Positions 24,356 to 36,003 of a DNA stretch of 64,000 nt are shown one piece after another. The stretch is from Polytrichum commune (lineage: Eukaryota; Streptophyta; Polytrichopsida; Polytrichales; Polytrichaceae), in the NCBI GenBank assembly GCA_950295325.1, contig OX485803.1:44841554-44905553 (forward strand), written 5' to 3'. The position numbers and the translations under genes were made by a program. The notes beneath the pieces were generated by a model. That model ran no database searches and had not been told where the DNA came from. It was given only the letters and a program-made list of their open reading frames with translations. How positions within the stretch are numbered: position 1 is the stretch's first letter; every line of letters begins with the position of its first letter.

Positions 24356-25675
24356 ACTATTTAGTGTAACTTCTACCCACACTAACTTTCAGTCCACAGT
24401 AGTAGGTGTAAACGATGTAGTTGGCTTTCTTGACTTCTCAATCAAATTAGGTCAACGTGTTCGTTTCCGCCTACCGTATATTTTTCCCTTGTTTTATAAA
24501 GTACTCGGCATTGCCTATTTTGTCGAACCAAGGTAACAAGGTAGGTAGGTACTATTAAAGTGAAGGGAAGGGAAGAGATGAGAAAGGGGGGTTGGTTGCC
24601 GTGTGAGCAAGGGAGAATGTGATTGCATGTGCGGTCGGTTTATGTGGGAGCAAAGGAACGTCTATGGAAATGATTTGACCGAAGATGCTACAACTTCCCC
24701 AATAGTACCAACATCACATGTCCGTGATTGGAGCACCGTTTTCGTTCCCTTCGCCTCATTAATTAGTATACCCGTATATGCTCCCCTTGTTTAAAATGGA
24801 AGGGATATTATACGAGTCCTTTCTTGGGAGGTGTGGATGGGGCGAGAGGGAATCACCACATACAAGCTTCATACGACACAAAAGCCTTGAAATAGCGTGT
24901 AGTATGAGGTTACTTTTTTATTATTATTATTGGTTTGACATCGAAATTAGCTCAAAAGACTCTAGCGGAAGTCCTTTCACATAAACCAACCACAAATACA
25001 CAAGGGGCCAAGTTTTAGCATCCATGCCGCAATTCCCTCTCGACGTGTTAACATGTTGTTCCCAACTTCTAAGTTTGAGATACATAGTTCACTTCATGAA
25101 GTAACCTAAGAGGCTTTTGGGGGGGGGGGTGCACACATGCCAAACTCAATGGGTGAATCGTAGGATAACATGTAAATATAATGTGGGGGAGGGCGACCAA
25201 ATCAAGGTCCAAAAGGAACTCCGCCTCAATCCACGTTATTGGACGGTGTTTGTGTGAGGTATGAGGTTGAGGTTTGTTGCAAACAAGTCTTGAGTTTAGG
25301 GTGCATTGCGGTGTGCTTATGTCCCCTACCAAATTGAAAGCCAAGTCATTTGAACTAAACATTGTTAGACTAATCTACGGTTTCTTAGGTCATGTCCATA
25401 GTCAAATAGTCTACAAATAATCACACCAAGCCATAATACAATGCATGCATTTTCATCTTCCTAACGAAGAAGATTGCGTGAACTTCAAAATTTTATAGCC
25501 AACTCCCACAAGAATGTAGATTGTTTTCTAATTTCATGACGTTGACATTGGGACAAATCGTAGTTCTACACCGATATGTGCCCGACGCTCAATTCTCAAC
25601 ACTCCACACAATTTCAGATATACTTGTTACCCCAATATCTCCAAATGCAAGAATCATAATATTTTCACTATACTT
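24356..25675. other. Non-genic stretch
   Basis: Simple runs include a TTATTATTATT tract near 24919 and a G-run near 25120. The minus-strand frame at 25069-25362 (97 codons) has no recognisable domain. Confidence 0.4.
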
Positions 25676-26060
25676 GCTATACGAATGAACAAACAAACAA
25701 ACAAACAAACAAACGAAAAAGTCCTAATGTTTTTGACCCAAGGCAGTATTTTCATGGGTGAAGAGGCAACCTATTGCAGAGTGGCACCCTCCTTGCACAT
25801 ACGAACTACACCGATCATCCCAATCAGTGCGTGTTACTATTCAGAGTTACGCGGGCGCATTAACACCTCACGCATGAGTTCATTGCATAATTAACGAAAG
25901 CTCGATAAGTTGTTTGGACATTACACAACATAAATGACTTCACTTGGTACATATTACCGTCTCCATAGACTAGTTAAAGCACGGCATAACTCCGAACAAC
26001 AACCATAATAACAACACACACACACACAGAATGGGATAATCAGTGTACCTAGTTTAGGAA
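25676..26060. repeat. Dispersed repeat copy with (AAAC)n
   Basis: Parts of this block match two other places. 25676-25770 resembles 29030-29112 (GCTATACG.ATGAA, TTTTGACC, CATGGGT.AAGAGGCAAC). 25805-26056 resembles 17940-18155 (CAATCAGTGCGTGTTA and GGGATAATCAGTG). An (AAAC)n microsatellite at 25688-25714 lies inside this copy only, so it arose after the copies separated. The type is unknown. Confidence 0.6.
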
Positions 26061-26195
26061 GTAAGGAACCCAGTTCCACCGTTCCCCACATTCACATCGA
26101 CCGTCTGCCAGAACTGCCGACCCTGCCGTGACCTTACGGTGCTTGGGCCGTCAGTCACTCGCTTATTAGCACATACCGTCACCCACCAAATACTC

Positions 26196-26229
26196 CATTC
26201 ATTCATTCATTCATTCATTCATTCATTCT
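26196..26229. repeat. (ATTC)n microsatellite
   Basis: About eight tandem ATTC units are followed by related TTCTTT runs. Confidence 0.9.
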
Positions 26230-27319
26230 TTTGTTCTTTCGTTCTTTCTTTATTAAGATTCCCAACAAGCAACCCGAACTGCAAGATGCCTTCCCCAACT
26301 GCCATGTTTTAATTCCCGATTCCTTCCTCTCGGGGACCCACCGGCATCGTCCGAACTCGGGCTCTATCTCATACATAGATAGCGCTCTAGACCCCCTACC
26401 TACTCTACAATTTAAGGTTGGGCATCTTCGTAAGGTGGGGAATATTCCCACGTTCAATAAAGAACACAAGTATCGTCATGTGCGTGCGTGCATGCCGGAG
26501 TCGCCGTGTGGATGGACCTAATTAATGTTTGTGGTGGCATTATGCTCATGTCTCTTAACATGTGTAAGGTGAAGGGGTCGCTTTGAGGACAAATGGGACC
26601 AAGGGCCGGGACCGTGAGAAATCTAAGGGGTCTTTTTAAGGAACCGTCCAAAGGCCGTGCGACCGTGGGAAGTAGAAATCCAATTTTCGGATTTGAAGGG
26701 TCGTCGAGCTTAGTGGGGAGTGGAAGTGGACCATGTTGAGGGACCGCAACGTACGTTCTGGGCGACTGAGGACGGTGGTTAGTCCGGCGGGAGTTTGATA
26801 TTGTGGGCATTATAGTGTTCGTGGGAGCCAATGGCAATTGCATTGCTTGCCACGGCTCCTGGTTTTGCATTAGACCAACCTCTTTTTTCATGGGCCTGAC
26901 ATAATGTATGGCGGACCATGCAACAATTATCCACTTGGTGCAGTGGAGGGCGCCATGGACATGTTCATCCATCCAAATTCATTTTGGTGCCTCATGGGCC
27001 TCGAGGTCTAGTGAAAAGTGAACTTGGATCGTCCCCAATTTCTCGACCAATCACATGATTTGTATATCACGGGTCAAAGGCGCTCAAGCTCTAGTGCAAA
27101 GTAGCCTTGCCGTGAAGGTTATAAGGTATTGGGTGACCTTAAGGTGTGCGCCAGTTGTTATTCAAAATACTTTCGTAATCGGACACGTGTATGATTGGTG
27201 CATTTAGGTGAGGATTGAGGATCAAAGATTATTAGAACACTAGTTTAAAAGAAACTATACTACATCTTCAAAACTTATTAACTACTCCACAATCTCAGGT
27301 CCGGGAAACTGAAGGGCTT
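26230..27319. other. Non-genic stretch with the window's longest open frame
   Basis: A 172-codon minus-strand frame lies at 26454-26972. Its product is Pro- and His-rich, without a domain, signal peptide or membrane segment that I recognise. The local sequence is GC-richer than its surroundings, which lengthens chance frames. Near-direct repeats of a (C/G)TCTAGTG(A/C)AAAGT phrase lie at about 27007 and 27091. I do not call a gene. Confidence 0.4.
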
Positions 27320-28690
27320 ATGGGACTAGAAGTGCATCAAGATGGTGTCAAACCGACTAATTCCTTAGAGTGGCGTAGTGCGGTAGCCTCCGTGAGGTAG
27401 AGGCTACTCTTAACTTGATGGTCCAATTGAAAGAAAGGCTTGAGACTCCCTAATATTACCTTCTCAAACTATGATTGAAACTTATCTCTAATGAAGTTAT
27501 ATAGGGGACGCTCCAACATAGAGTGTGCCTCATCATCAACCATACTATAAGAGCAAAAGTGGCATAATCTATTATCTCCAGAGATAGTGATAGTTGACCA
27601 TTGTCCGATTTTGATGGCAAGTATATGATTAGAGGTGCATAAAGCAATAATGAACTTGCAATGTGGTGGTGTCGATGGTTGCTTCAAGTACAATTTACAT
27701 TCTTATTTGAGAAAATCCTTGAGATGGAGGTAATGTACTTTCTTCCGCGAGAGATGTAAAGAATTCCACACTTTAGCAAGAAAAACCTCCTTGATATCGT
27801 CAAATGTGACATCTAATGTTGGGTTGGCATGGGTTTCCCAATGAGATAGACCATGTGATGCCTTCCACCTGGTTGTTGATTTGTGTCGGGTGCTAGCCCC
27901 TTGTTCAACAAGGTGTTGGGAGAGTGACGTTGCTTGACTGACTAACCAAGAGGAGGGTAGATGGGCAAGTCGTTGTTGAAAGCTCAAAGTTAGCTTAAGA
28001 GCATATAATTCACTTGGGAAGCTCTTCAAATTCCGCCAATATAACATGATAGGTTGTTGAAGAACACACTTTGAGGTGAGAGTTCCCCTTCATGTATCGT
28101 CACGCCCTTCTTGAAACCCTTCGAGTGATACTTTTCAAGTCACCTCCCCAAATTCTATTGCCATGTGTGACAGCTGGGAGCACCAAAGCCTTAAATATAT
28201 GTGACTTGAGTTCCCAACATGTGAAATCAACTATTGTTTCTTTCCTTAAGGTGCCATCAAGGCTTTCATACCTACAATTCTACACCTTTTACTTGATGGT
28301 TCAACGCGGCCATGTAAGTAGAAATCAATCCCAAGGTATTTGTATTCATGGATTATCTCAAATTGGTCCTTGCCTAGGTAAAATAGTTTTTGGTATAATT
28401 CTCTTTTTGTTGTAGCCAAAGGTCATGATTTTGGACTTAGATAAATTGACATCAAGACTAGAAGAAGTTCAAAACTCGTATGGTTTGTTCATAAGTCTTT
28501 GTAAGGCTGATCGTGGTTTAGAGAGCAAATTAACATTGTCAACATAGAGAAGAATGGCAACTACCATATTAAATGAACATGAAGAATTTCCGTCCATCTC
28601 ATCCAAATATTGTATGTTTCACGTTCATCAATGTAGAAGCCAAATAATGTGGGGGAAAGGGGAACACATCTATAGAAAAGACAATTGAGA
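27320..28690 (-). pseudogene. LINE (non-LTR retrotransposon) ORF2 remnant: RT core to C-terminal end
   Basis: Read on the minus strand, this is the 3' part of a LINE polymerase. In order: an RT block ending PLSPTLFGFYID (about 28676-28631), a catalytic block AILLYVDNVNLLSK (about 28560-28515), LDVNLSKSKIMTFG, EYKYLGIDFYLHG, CWELKSHIFKALVLPAVTHG, then a long frame from about 28074 to 27333. That frame includes a Cys/His segment (HNLAIKIG-like, then RLCHFCSY, DDEAHSMLERPLYNFIRDKF) and the tail YLTEATALRHSKELVGL. Defects include YVDN in place of the usual (Y/F)xDD, an in-frame TGA before TSSSLDVN, at least two frameshifts, TAA at about 27703 and TAG after FIRDKFQS. The 5' end is missing or unreadable upstream of about 28760. 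The copy is dead. Identification is from motif order known for LINE RTs. Confidence 0.88.
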
Positions 28691-29009
28691 GGACATATGC
28701 ATTTAGTCAAGGAATTGAGAAACATGCACTTTTGATAACCATAAACTCCATCACAGGGAGTTTGAATTTCAATCCATTTGCTAAAGTTTCATTCTATAAA
28801 TCTAATAAGTGGAAGTTGGAGAGCGTGATAACAAGCCAAATAAGACCCACATATCTTATGTTGCCACTCACCTTAATTGGACACCTACACTTTAGTGGAA
28901 TTATGCAAGGGTTGTACACTCATGTGTGCACTTAGGTTGCCCCATGCTAATTTCTCCACATTCTACACTATTTTGAGCATTTATTAACAAAATAACAAAT
29001 TATTCCTTA
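28691..29009. other. Stretch just 5' of the LINE remnant
   Basis: This may include more degraded LINE sequence up to about 28760, but I cannot support a boundary. The 67-codon plus-strand frame is treated as chance. Confidence 0.35.
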
Positions 29010-29112
29010 TACTTGTTAAGTTTGGTTGCTATACGGATGAATGAACAAAGTTATGAGTTTTTGTTGTTTTGACCAAAGTAATTTGCATGGGTAAAGAGGC
29101 AACTGATTCATG
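29010..29112. repeat. Fragment of the 25.7-kb dispersed repeat
   Basis: It shares TATACTTGTTA, GCTATACG.ATGAA, TTTTGACC and CATGGGTAAAGAGGCAACT with 25620-25775, in the same order and orientation. Confidence 0.6.
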
Positions 29113-29802
29113 TAGGCACACATCACTATAGTTAAAAGCACACGCCCAAAAAGCATGTGGAAATATGACATTGGAGTGTGTCTCTAAAGCATAGACATCA
29201 TTTTAGAATCGACAATGAACGCAATCGGGAGGGTAACAACGATCATTTTGAAAATAGGTTGAAAACCTTCACTTCTAGCTCTTATAGCTTTTGCATCCTA
29301 GCACCAATTTTGAAACTTCAAATGAGGCAAATCCTAATACAATCCAATTAACAAGACACAAGTAACATCAGATGCGGGTACTCTTGGTTCACTAACCAAA
29401 TGAAACAATTCCCAATCCTATCCAATGGTTAATGTTGTTTGTGGAGATGGACGTGTCCGCATTTGGGCCACACACCTTAGAGTCAAGATGCAACATTCTT
29501 AAAAGGAAGAAACTTTTTATTTGTTGTTTTCAACTGGTAGCATAATAGCCCATGTCAATTGTGTTAATTATTGAACCTAGAACGATGCATGCATTTTGAG
29601 CACATGGTTAATGATAGTATCCTGAATTTTCATGTTGAATTGAAGTTGAATGATGAAGTCCAATCTTCAATATCATACACATAATCAATATATGTTCAAT
29701 GTAAAATAACAAAATGAGGTGTACCATGGTCGAGGATTGTTATGTTGAGAAACTTTAACCCCCTCGATAATATTCAAGAACTATCAAACATGATCATTGA
29801 TC
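29113..29802. other. Non-genic stretch, nothing seen
   Basis: No gene, tandem repeat or inverted pair was recognised. Confidence 0.4.
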
Positions 29803-30312
29803 TTAGGGCCACTTCACACATGAGACTGAGAGCCCATGAGCATTACATTTCAAGCACTCTCACTGGTGGAAAAGGCGGAGCCGGTCCAAGTTCGCTTCAC
29901 ACTACGCTTGAGGCACCAACGGAGTATGCAAATGCAAGATGGATGTAAAGTCTACATGGATCCCTACATGGCATCGAATGGGTCATGTTTCATGGTCATT
30001 TGGATTATTTTCAAAAACCGTCTCTTGGAGGTAGGCCTGACACAAAACCGGGAGACCATGGCACTCAGAACGCTCACAACCGTTGATTTATTCTATTTTA
30101 TCATGTGTGAGGACCCGCATGAATAGAAATTCATTGAAATAGCATTTGCCATGGTTGAGGACCCAACCACATATGGCTTCACACTATACTTCAGGGTCCG
30201 TGACCACACTACGTGATTTTGGAGGTGTGTTGGGACGGCCTTTGGACACTTTCTGTTGGGCTCTAACAATTTCATGGTCATGGCTATTGGCTCATGTGTG
30301 AAGTGGCCCTTG
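29803..30312. mobile_element. 504-bp Tourist-like MITE (single copy form)
   Basis: The element spans 29806-30309. Its ends are inverted copies of GGGCCACTTCACACATGAG. The left flank is TTA (29803-29805) and the right flank TTG (30310-30312), so the duplication fits TTA with one later change. Internal landmarks are TGAGAGCCC next to the left end, GCGGAGCCGGTCCAAGTTCG, TTGGATTATTTTCAAAA, and GGCTCATGTGTGAAGTGG at the right end. The same sequence makes up both arms of the palindrome at 33718-34654. No coding frame is conserved between them, so it is non-autonomous. Confidence 0.88.
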
Positions 30313-30351
30313 GAAGATCATATGACATGTTCCAGCACATTATAGAACTTT

Positions 30352-30560
30352 TTAGTTGTGCTCTGTGGGACCATGTATCACATGAGCATAATTCTCACTA
30401 TGGGATTCCTTGTTGATTGGGAGCACTCAAGATATGTGTTGCAAACTTTTCAACAAACAATTGTAAATTATCATAATGTTTTTTTATTACAACCACTTTC
30501 TTTGAAAGAAGACCATCGTGTAGCTGCTTTAATTTAAAATGATGTGTCGTCCTTTTTAAG
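30352..30560. repeat. Dispersed repeat, paired with 51226-51440
   Basis: This copy is similar to 51226-51440 in the same order: TGGGACC..GTATCACA, GAGC.T.ATTCTC, AACTTT..AACAA, TAAATTAT, and GAAAGA.GACCAT.GTG near the end. It is an old interspersed repeat of unknown type. Confidence 0.6.
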
Positions 30561-33500
30561 AAGTTTGCCAATTCAAAAGGTGGCCTCTCTCCTCTTGCAA
30601 CATCCTATTACTACCTTCACCAATATAATATATATACAACACACCTAAAGACGGCGTGGATAGCCATGGTAAGAAAAAAGAAGAAAGGAGGGGGAGGTCT
30701 AATCAAACTCTACCCCTATTAAATTACGATTGGATTTTCTTAACTTGATATCATTGTTATTTTAAGAGATTTGATGCTAATGTTTACGGAGTATGCCGAA
30801 TCTATTAAAACCTCCAAGGATATACGGGATTTTCAAACACTTTCACCTTCAACTCACATTGTTGCAACAAATCCTTGGCCTCCTCAAGTCAAAACTCGTA
30901 CAAACCCACTTTGGATCAATGACCATTTCTCGAATTGTTGACTCCTTCCGTCCTTGGATGAGAACAATCTAGTGTATCGTGATGAATGCCACTCATCCAA
31001 AAACCTTTTGAAGTTCCCTTAGAAAAGGCAACAAGTAAGCCAACCCTACACCTACACACACAAGTGAGATGTGTACCTAGACTAGCCATTCCCTCCCCCC
31101 TTACTTTGTGCCCAAGATTGAGGCCAAAATTAGGGGGTTTGTCAATACGATCCGTTAAATGCTACACCAAAGGAAATGTCCCCTTCATATTGGGAAATGC
31201 CACAATCCACTCTACCATCCATCTTGGTTTTAGAATGTAAATGAAGCTACATGCATACATGGTGTCTAGTGCATTGCCAACCACCATCCAAGAGTCGAAA
31301 TGTTTGAAACGACAATCTCAACACATTTTTAACATTAAGTATTTGACAATAAACTATTTAAACATGTACAACTTTTATACCTTTCAGTGTGGGTTGAAAG
31401 GTAGCACATGTAGAGAATATAGTGCAACACTATATATAATGTGTGGGTTAAAAATTTGCGTGACTTATGAATGATTAACAATGAATATTCAAAGATAAAA
31501 TGATATAACTATCGAGAAGAATGTTTGATGTCATATTACGTAATGTTCGTCTTGAAGACATCAATTCTATATTCCTAATTTGGAACATATAATATGTTTG
31601 TTCAACATGGTGTGGTCAAAGAAAATTCATAGTGATTAAAATATTGTGATATGACAATAATTTATGGTGGGCCACAATACTGGATGTAGAAGGTCCGTGG
31701 TTATACAAATTATTTGTAAAAATATGAACATTGTAGGTGATAAGTAGGTTCAACACTTTGAGATCACAATAGTAAATTCTATGAGTAACGTATGGAGTTT
31801 CGTAGCAATTCTTACCAATACAAAAAAAACAACATGTGGCACTTTGCTCATAATTTGAATTACTTTGTGTTCAACATGCTTATCACGTACAACAATAAGT
31901 CATAGTGGCATTGCGTAATTTGAACCAATTATGAGAATTAGTTTACGGTGTATAACGTTTGTTGTGTTTCAATTTCTAGCCAATTCTATTTTTTTAAATT
32001 CACATAAGTTAATGATTATCATAATTAGAAATTGAAAATAATTAAGTCTAGTTACCTAAAATTTGTGCATGATTAAGATAAGGAGGCTTCATTTGGCTAC
32101 TTTTGTCAAGGGACACCTATGCTTGACTGGTATGTGGTTAGGTCTGGACCAAGGGCACCCAAGCTACATATTTGAACTTAATATACAAGGGGAGCCTGAG
32201 TACTACTAGTTGTGAATTCCTTTCAATGTATTCTCCAACAACGAACTTTATGTGATGGAGTGACAAGCCTAGCATGTACCTCACCATGCATGGCATTGCA
32301 CATGTGTTGGTTGGCAAGCCCAATAATTCACACTGAACCAAAATAACAATGAATAATAATTAAAGAAAAATATGACAAATGCCACCTACATTTTCACCCT
32401 CATTGCAAAGTGAACAATATTCAAGTCAAGTAATGTTCATTGTGGAAGGGTGGCGTGATGAAACCGGGGAATCATGCTTGCAAAACTGTCGGCACTAGGG
32501 GTGCAACACCCTAGTCCCTAGTCGTGTTATATGTTCCTTGTTTCTTTGACTCAGCCTTGGCATTCGCGTGGTGTGCTGCTTGTACTCGTTACTTTTTGAC
32601 AATGAACTCCCCATCTGCATCCAGAATAACAACAACAACAACAACAACAACAACAATAAACACCATCTTAACAGTGAATAAGATATTCACACGAGCTCCA
32701 AAGATCACGAGGAAAATGACTACACCCACGTGGGCGGATGTACTCATACTCTCACACCACCTAATCGTGTGTTTTCCGACCCTATGAGGAAGTGGGTGAA
32801 GGAGCTTAACGTGACCACTCACCCTACACTTATGTTGGCATCACGGATTTCGATCACATTAGGATCAAATCGAACCACGCATCGTCAAAACCGGAGGCCC
32901 ATCGGTCGCATACCTTACATACTACGTAAATATAACAATATTGGGAACAAGTATCATAATCAAGTGAATATAATACTCGAAACATGTATCATAATCAAGT
33001 AAGCGTGAGCTCAATGGCACCACAATCCTAGGTCATCACTCATCACTCACACAGTGCATATATACAAGCTTATACATTAGAAGTAGAATGTGCGTGAATG
33101 ACACCTAGTCGCTAGCTCGCTCCAAAATACACAACAATATTGAATTTTTTTGTGCACAAAACTTAAAATAGTAAATGCTGTTAGAAATGGCCTGGGTGGC
33201 TTTAAACAGCAAGACGACAAGTGGACCCCCCTCATGCCATGTAGGCAGATCCGATATCCTAAATTAAGTCAACTGTTTATTCAATGGAGATACCAAAAGC
33301 CACCCATGCATGTTCATTGTATGCAGTCACAGGTGGGTATATATATGTTATATATGGGGTCTAGTAGGTGGTGTTTTTTTAAGTCTATATATTACAATTA
33401 CCCCTTCGCTCTATAGTCAAACTTCCAAGTCCTCTTTTTACTTGAACACGTTCGTAATTAATTACACCATTCCAAAACTACTATGCGAAAGTGATGATGA

Positions 33501-33714
33501 GTCGTGACTTCAAACCGTGATTCGGATTCTTATTAGCCAAGTTTGACTACGCTTGGGGCTTGTTGAATTTTCTTACGAGTCGAAACGGCTCCATATATGA
33601 CATTGTTCAGATGCAAGAGTAGTTGTTGTTGTTGTATTTATTTTGTTTTTGTTTTGTTTTGTTTTTAATGTGACGTGTGCACAGGTCGGTGATGCTAAGG
33701 TCACGTTTTCCTTA
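30561..33714. other. Non-genic stretch
   Basis: An (AAC)n microsatellite lies at 32627-32656. Frames of up to 90 codons are present and I recognise no domain in them. Confidence 0.4.
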
Positions 33715-34657
33715 TTAGGGCCACTTCACACATGAGTCAAGAGCGGTGACCATGAAATTGTGAGAGCCCAAAAGAGAGAGAGTGTCCCCAAGACACTTCT
33801 GAATCCATGTAGTGTGGTTACGGGCCCTCGAGTGTAGTGTGAAGCCGTATGTGACTGTGTCCTCAACCAAATGCTATTTCAAAGAGTTTCCACTCATGCG
33901 GGGTCCTCCCATATGATCAAAATTTAAAAAATTAATGAATGTGAGGTTTGGAGTGCCAAGATCTCCCCGTTTTGTGTTAGGCCTGCCTCCAAAAGGTGGT
34001 TTTTGAAAATAATCCAAGTGGCTATGAAACTCGGTCCATATGATGCCACATATGAGTCCATGTAGACTTCACATCCACCTTGCATTCACTTACTTTGTTG
34101 GTCCCTCAAGCGGAGTGTGAGGTGAACTTGGACCGGCTCCGCCCTTTCCACCAATGAGAGAGCTTGAAGTGTACTAGTAACGGGCCCTTAGTGGCACTGA
34201 GAGCCCGTGACTAGTACACTTCAAGCTCTCTCATTGGTGGAAAGGGTGGAGCCGGTCCAAGTTCGCCTCACACTATGCTCGAGGGACCAACGGAGTATGT
34301 GAATGCAACATGAATGTGAAGTCTACATGGATTCCTACCTGACATCGAATGGACCGTATTTCATAGCCACTTGGATTATTTTCAAAACCCACCTTTTGGA
34401 AGTAGGCCTAACACAAATCCAAATGACGATTTATTCTTTTTAATCATGGGTTCCTTTTAAGACCTGCATGAATTGAAATTCATTGACATAGCATTCTGTT
34501 GAGGGCCCGGTCACATATAACTTCACTTGACACCTGAGGGCCCGTGCCTACACTACATGGTTTTTCAGGAAGTGCCTTGGGGCGGCCTTTGGACGCTTTT
34601 CTGGGCTCTCACAAGTTCATGGTCACGGCACTTGGCTCGTGTGTGAAGTGGCCCTTA
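33715..34657. mobile_element. 937-bp palindromic MITE: two head-to-head copies within one TTA duplication
   Basis: The unit at 33718-34654 is flanked by exact TTA duplications (33715-33717 and 34655-34657). The left arm (33718 to about 34186) is the inverse of the right arm (about 34203 to 34654). Only about 16 bp at the centre is unpaired (TTAGTGGCACTGAGA). Each arm matches the 504-bp MITE at 29806-30309 minus roughly its first 20 bp, so both outer ends are the same (right) end of the MITE and the two left ends meet in the middle. The arms next to the centre are almost perfect (GAGAGAGCTTGAAGTGTACT and its inverse) and somewhat more diverged outward, with a few small gaps. The arrangement implies that the fused dimer was mobilised as one unit. 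Confidence 0.92.
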
Positions 34658-35523
34658 GTCACTTCAAGTCACAATGATGGCTGCCCACCCTTATCACCAC
34701 GTTAGCTAGTAATGGCCTAGTCGAGTTGAAAGGCAAGCTAAGCTAAAACTTCCCTTATTATTAGCCTCGGCGGTCCCCGAGGGTTTTTAATTATTAAGCT
34801 TTAGAAAACTAGAACGATTGTGTTGGCAAATGCCAAGCCTAGCTACCACACGATTTTCCAAATCAGCAAAGGAAAGGATGTGGACTTCAATAAGCTAGGC
34901 AGGCAGTAGCTGGTGGCATGGCGAGGCCTAACTTAGATTAGTGGTGGCGGGCTAACCTCGGATTACAGTGTTATGGCCGGGCCTCCTTTAATTTGTTATG
35001 GGCACGCCCGCCCCACTAGCCCCACTTAGCCCCACTAGCTAGCTAGCTAGCGTGGGCGGGCATCTCCTCCGCTAAATATGTTGTTTTGTGTCACATGGCA
35101 TTTATGTCACTTTGGTAACACTTCCAACGAACAAGTGAGCCAACATTGTCATGGATGATGCATGGATGAGTTCATTTATGGGCCGAAACCCTACCTTCTC
35201 TCATCAGCAGCTCGTGATGAAATAGTGCCATGCGTGATTGAAATTTGGATGGAAAAAAAATATCGCTCGGTAAGTATATAGTCCCCCCCCCCCCACACAC
35301 ACAAACTACAAGGAATTATAGATAAATGTTGGGTTCACGTTTAGTGTTGCGGTTTACAATTGGTGTTGTGGAGACGATTAGAAGTGGTGACACTAAGTAT
35401 CATATTTAGTGCACCCGATGTGAATGTATAGGATGGGAGGTTAGAAGTTGGTCGCGACCCTTAAGACGATTGTATTGGGGACTTGGTGTCGTGAGCGAGA
35501 GGGTGAGTGGGTTTCGGAGGAGG
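34658..35523. other. Non-genic stretch
   Basis: AGCT-type runs occur near 35036-35051 and a C-run at 35282-35294. Phrases like ATTTATGTCACTTTGGTAACAC (35095 on) and GACACTAAGTATCATATTTAG (35389 on) resemble arms of the small MITE family but are unpaired. Confidence 0.4.
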
Positions 35524-35820
35524 TAAATCCACCTTGGACCACATCCTCACATTACGTACTCTAATCGAACAAGAAGTATTTGTGGGTTGATGCCTCTGTT
35601 TTTTGTTTTGTTGATTTCAAAACCGATTTTGACACAGTCCCGTGTGTGACGGGCTTTGAGGTGTACCACCCCATTTACAACATGATGTAAAAGCCATGTA
35701 CTGGTGTCTACGCAAAAGTTTTGAATAAATGGTGAGGCACATGGTGAAGTGATGTATGACGTTGGTGCTAAACGAAGATGTCCTCTCTCCCACATTATTT
35801 GGCTTGTCTATTGAGACATA
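35524..35820 (+). pseudogene. LINE reverse-transcriptase fragment, plus strand
   Basis: The plus strand reads STLDHILTLRTLIEQE (from 35524), then, after a frame change, FVDFKTDFDTVP (35607-35642), which is RT motif A with its catalytic Asp. After further frame changes it reads VLSPTLFGLSIETY (35780-35820), the same block as PLSPTLFGFYID in the 27.3-28.7 kb LINE. Several frame changes and stops make it dead. It ends exactly where the opposite-strand LINE tail begins. Its motif A region is not readable in the other copy, so the two fragments complement each other. Confidence 0.8.
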
Positions 35821-36003
35821 TATGGGACTAAAAGTACATCATGTTGGTGTCGAACCGGCTACTTCCCTAGAGTGGCGGAGGGTAGTAGCCTCAGCGAGGT
35901 AGGAGCTAGTATCAACTTGATGGTCTAATTGGAAGAAAGACTTGACACTCCCTAGTATTGCCTTCTCAAATAGTGACGAGAACCTATCTCTAATGGAGTT
36001 GCA
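35821..36003 (-). pseudogene. LINE 3'-end fragment, minus strand, head-on to the RT piece
   Basis: On the minus strand one unbroken frame reads from NSIRDRFSSLFEKAILGSVK through FFQLDHQVDTSSYLAEATTL to RHSREVAGSTPT and a stop. It aligns without gaps to the C-terminal end of the LINE at 27320-28690. At DNA level 35821-36003 matches 27320-27500. It lacks everything upstream, so it is strongly 5'-truncated. Only about 60 codons remain, but they have no internal stop, so this copy may be younger than the longer one. Confidence 0.85.

Noticed and set aside
26454-26972. 172-codon minus-strand open frame, the longest in the window
   Set aside because: No recognisable domain, low-complexity Pro/His-rich product, GC-richer local sequence that lengthens chance frames, and no splice or promoter context.
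35524-36003. Classic twin-primed LINE insertion
   Set aside because: The inverted RT piece lies on the 3' side of the tail piece rather than the 5' side, and no poly(A) or target duplication is visible.
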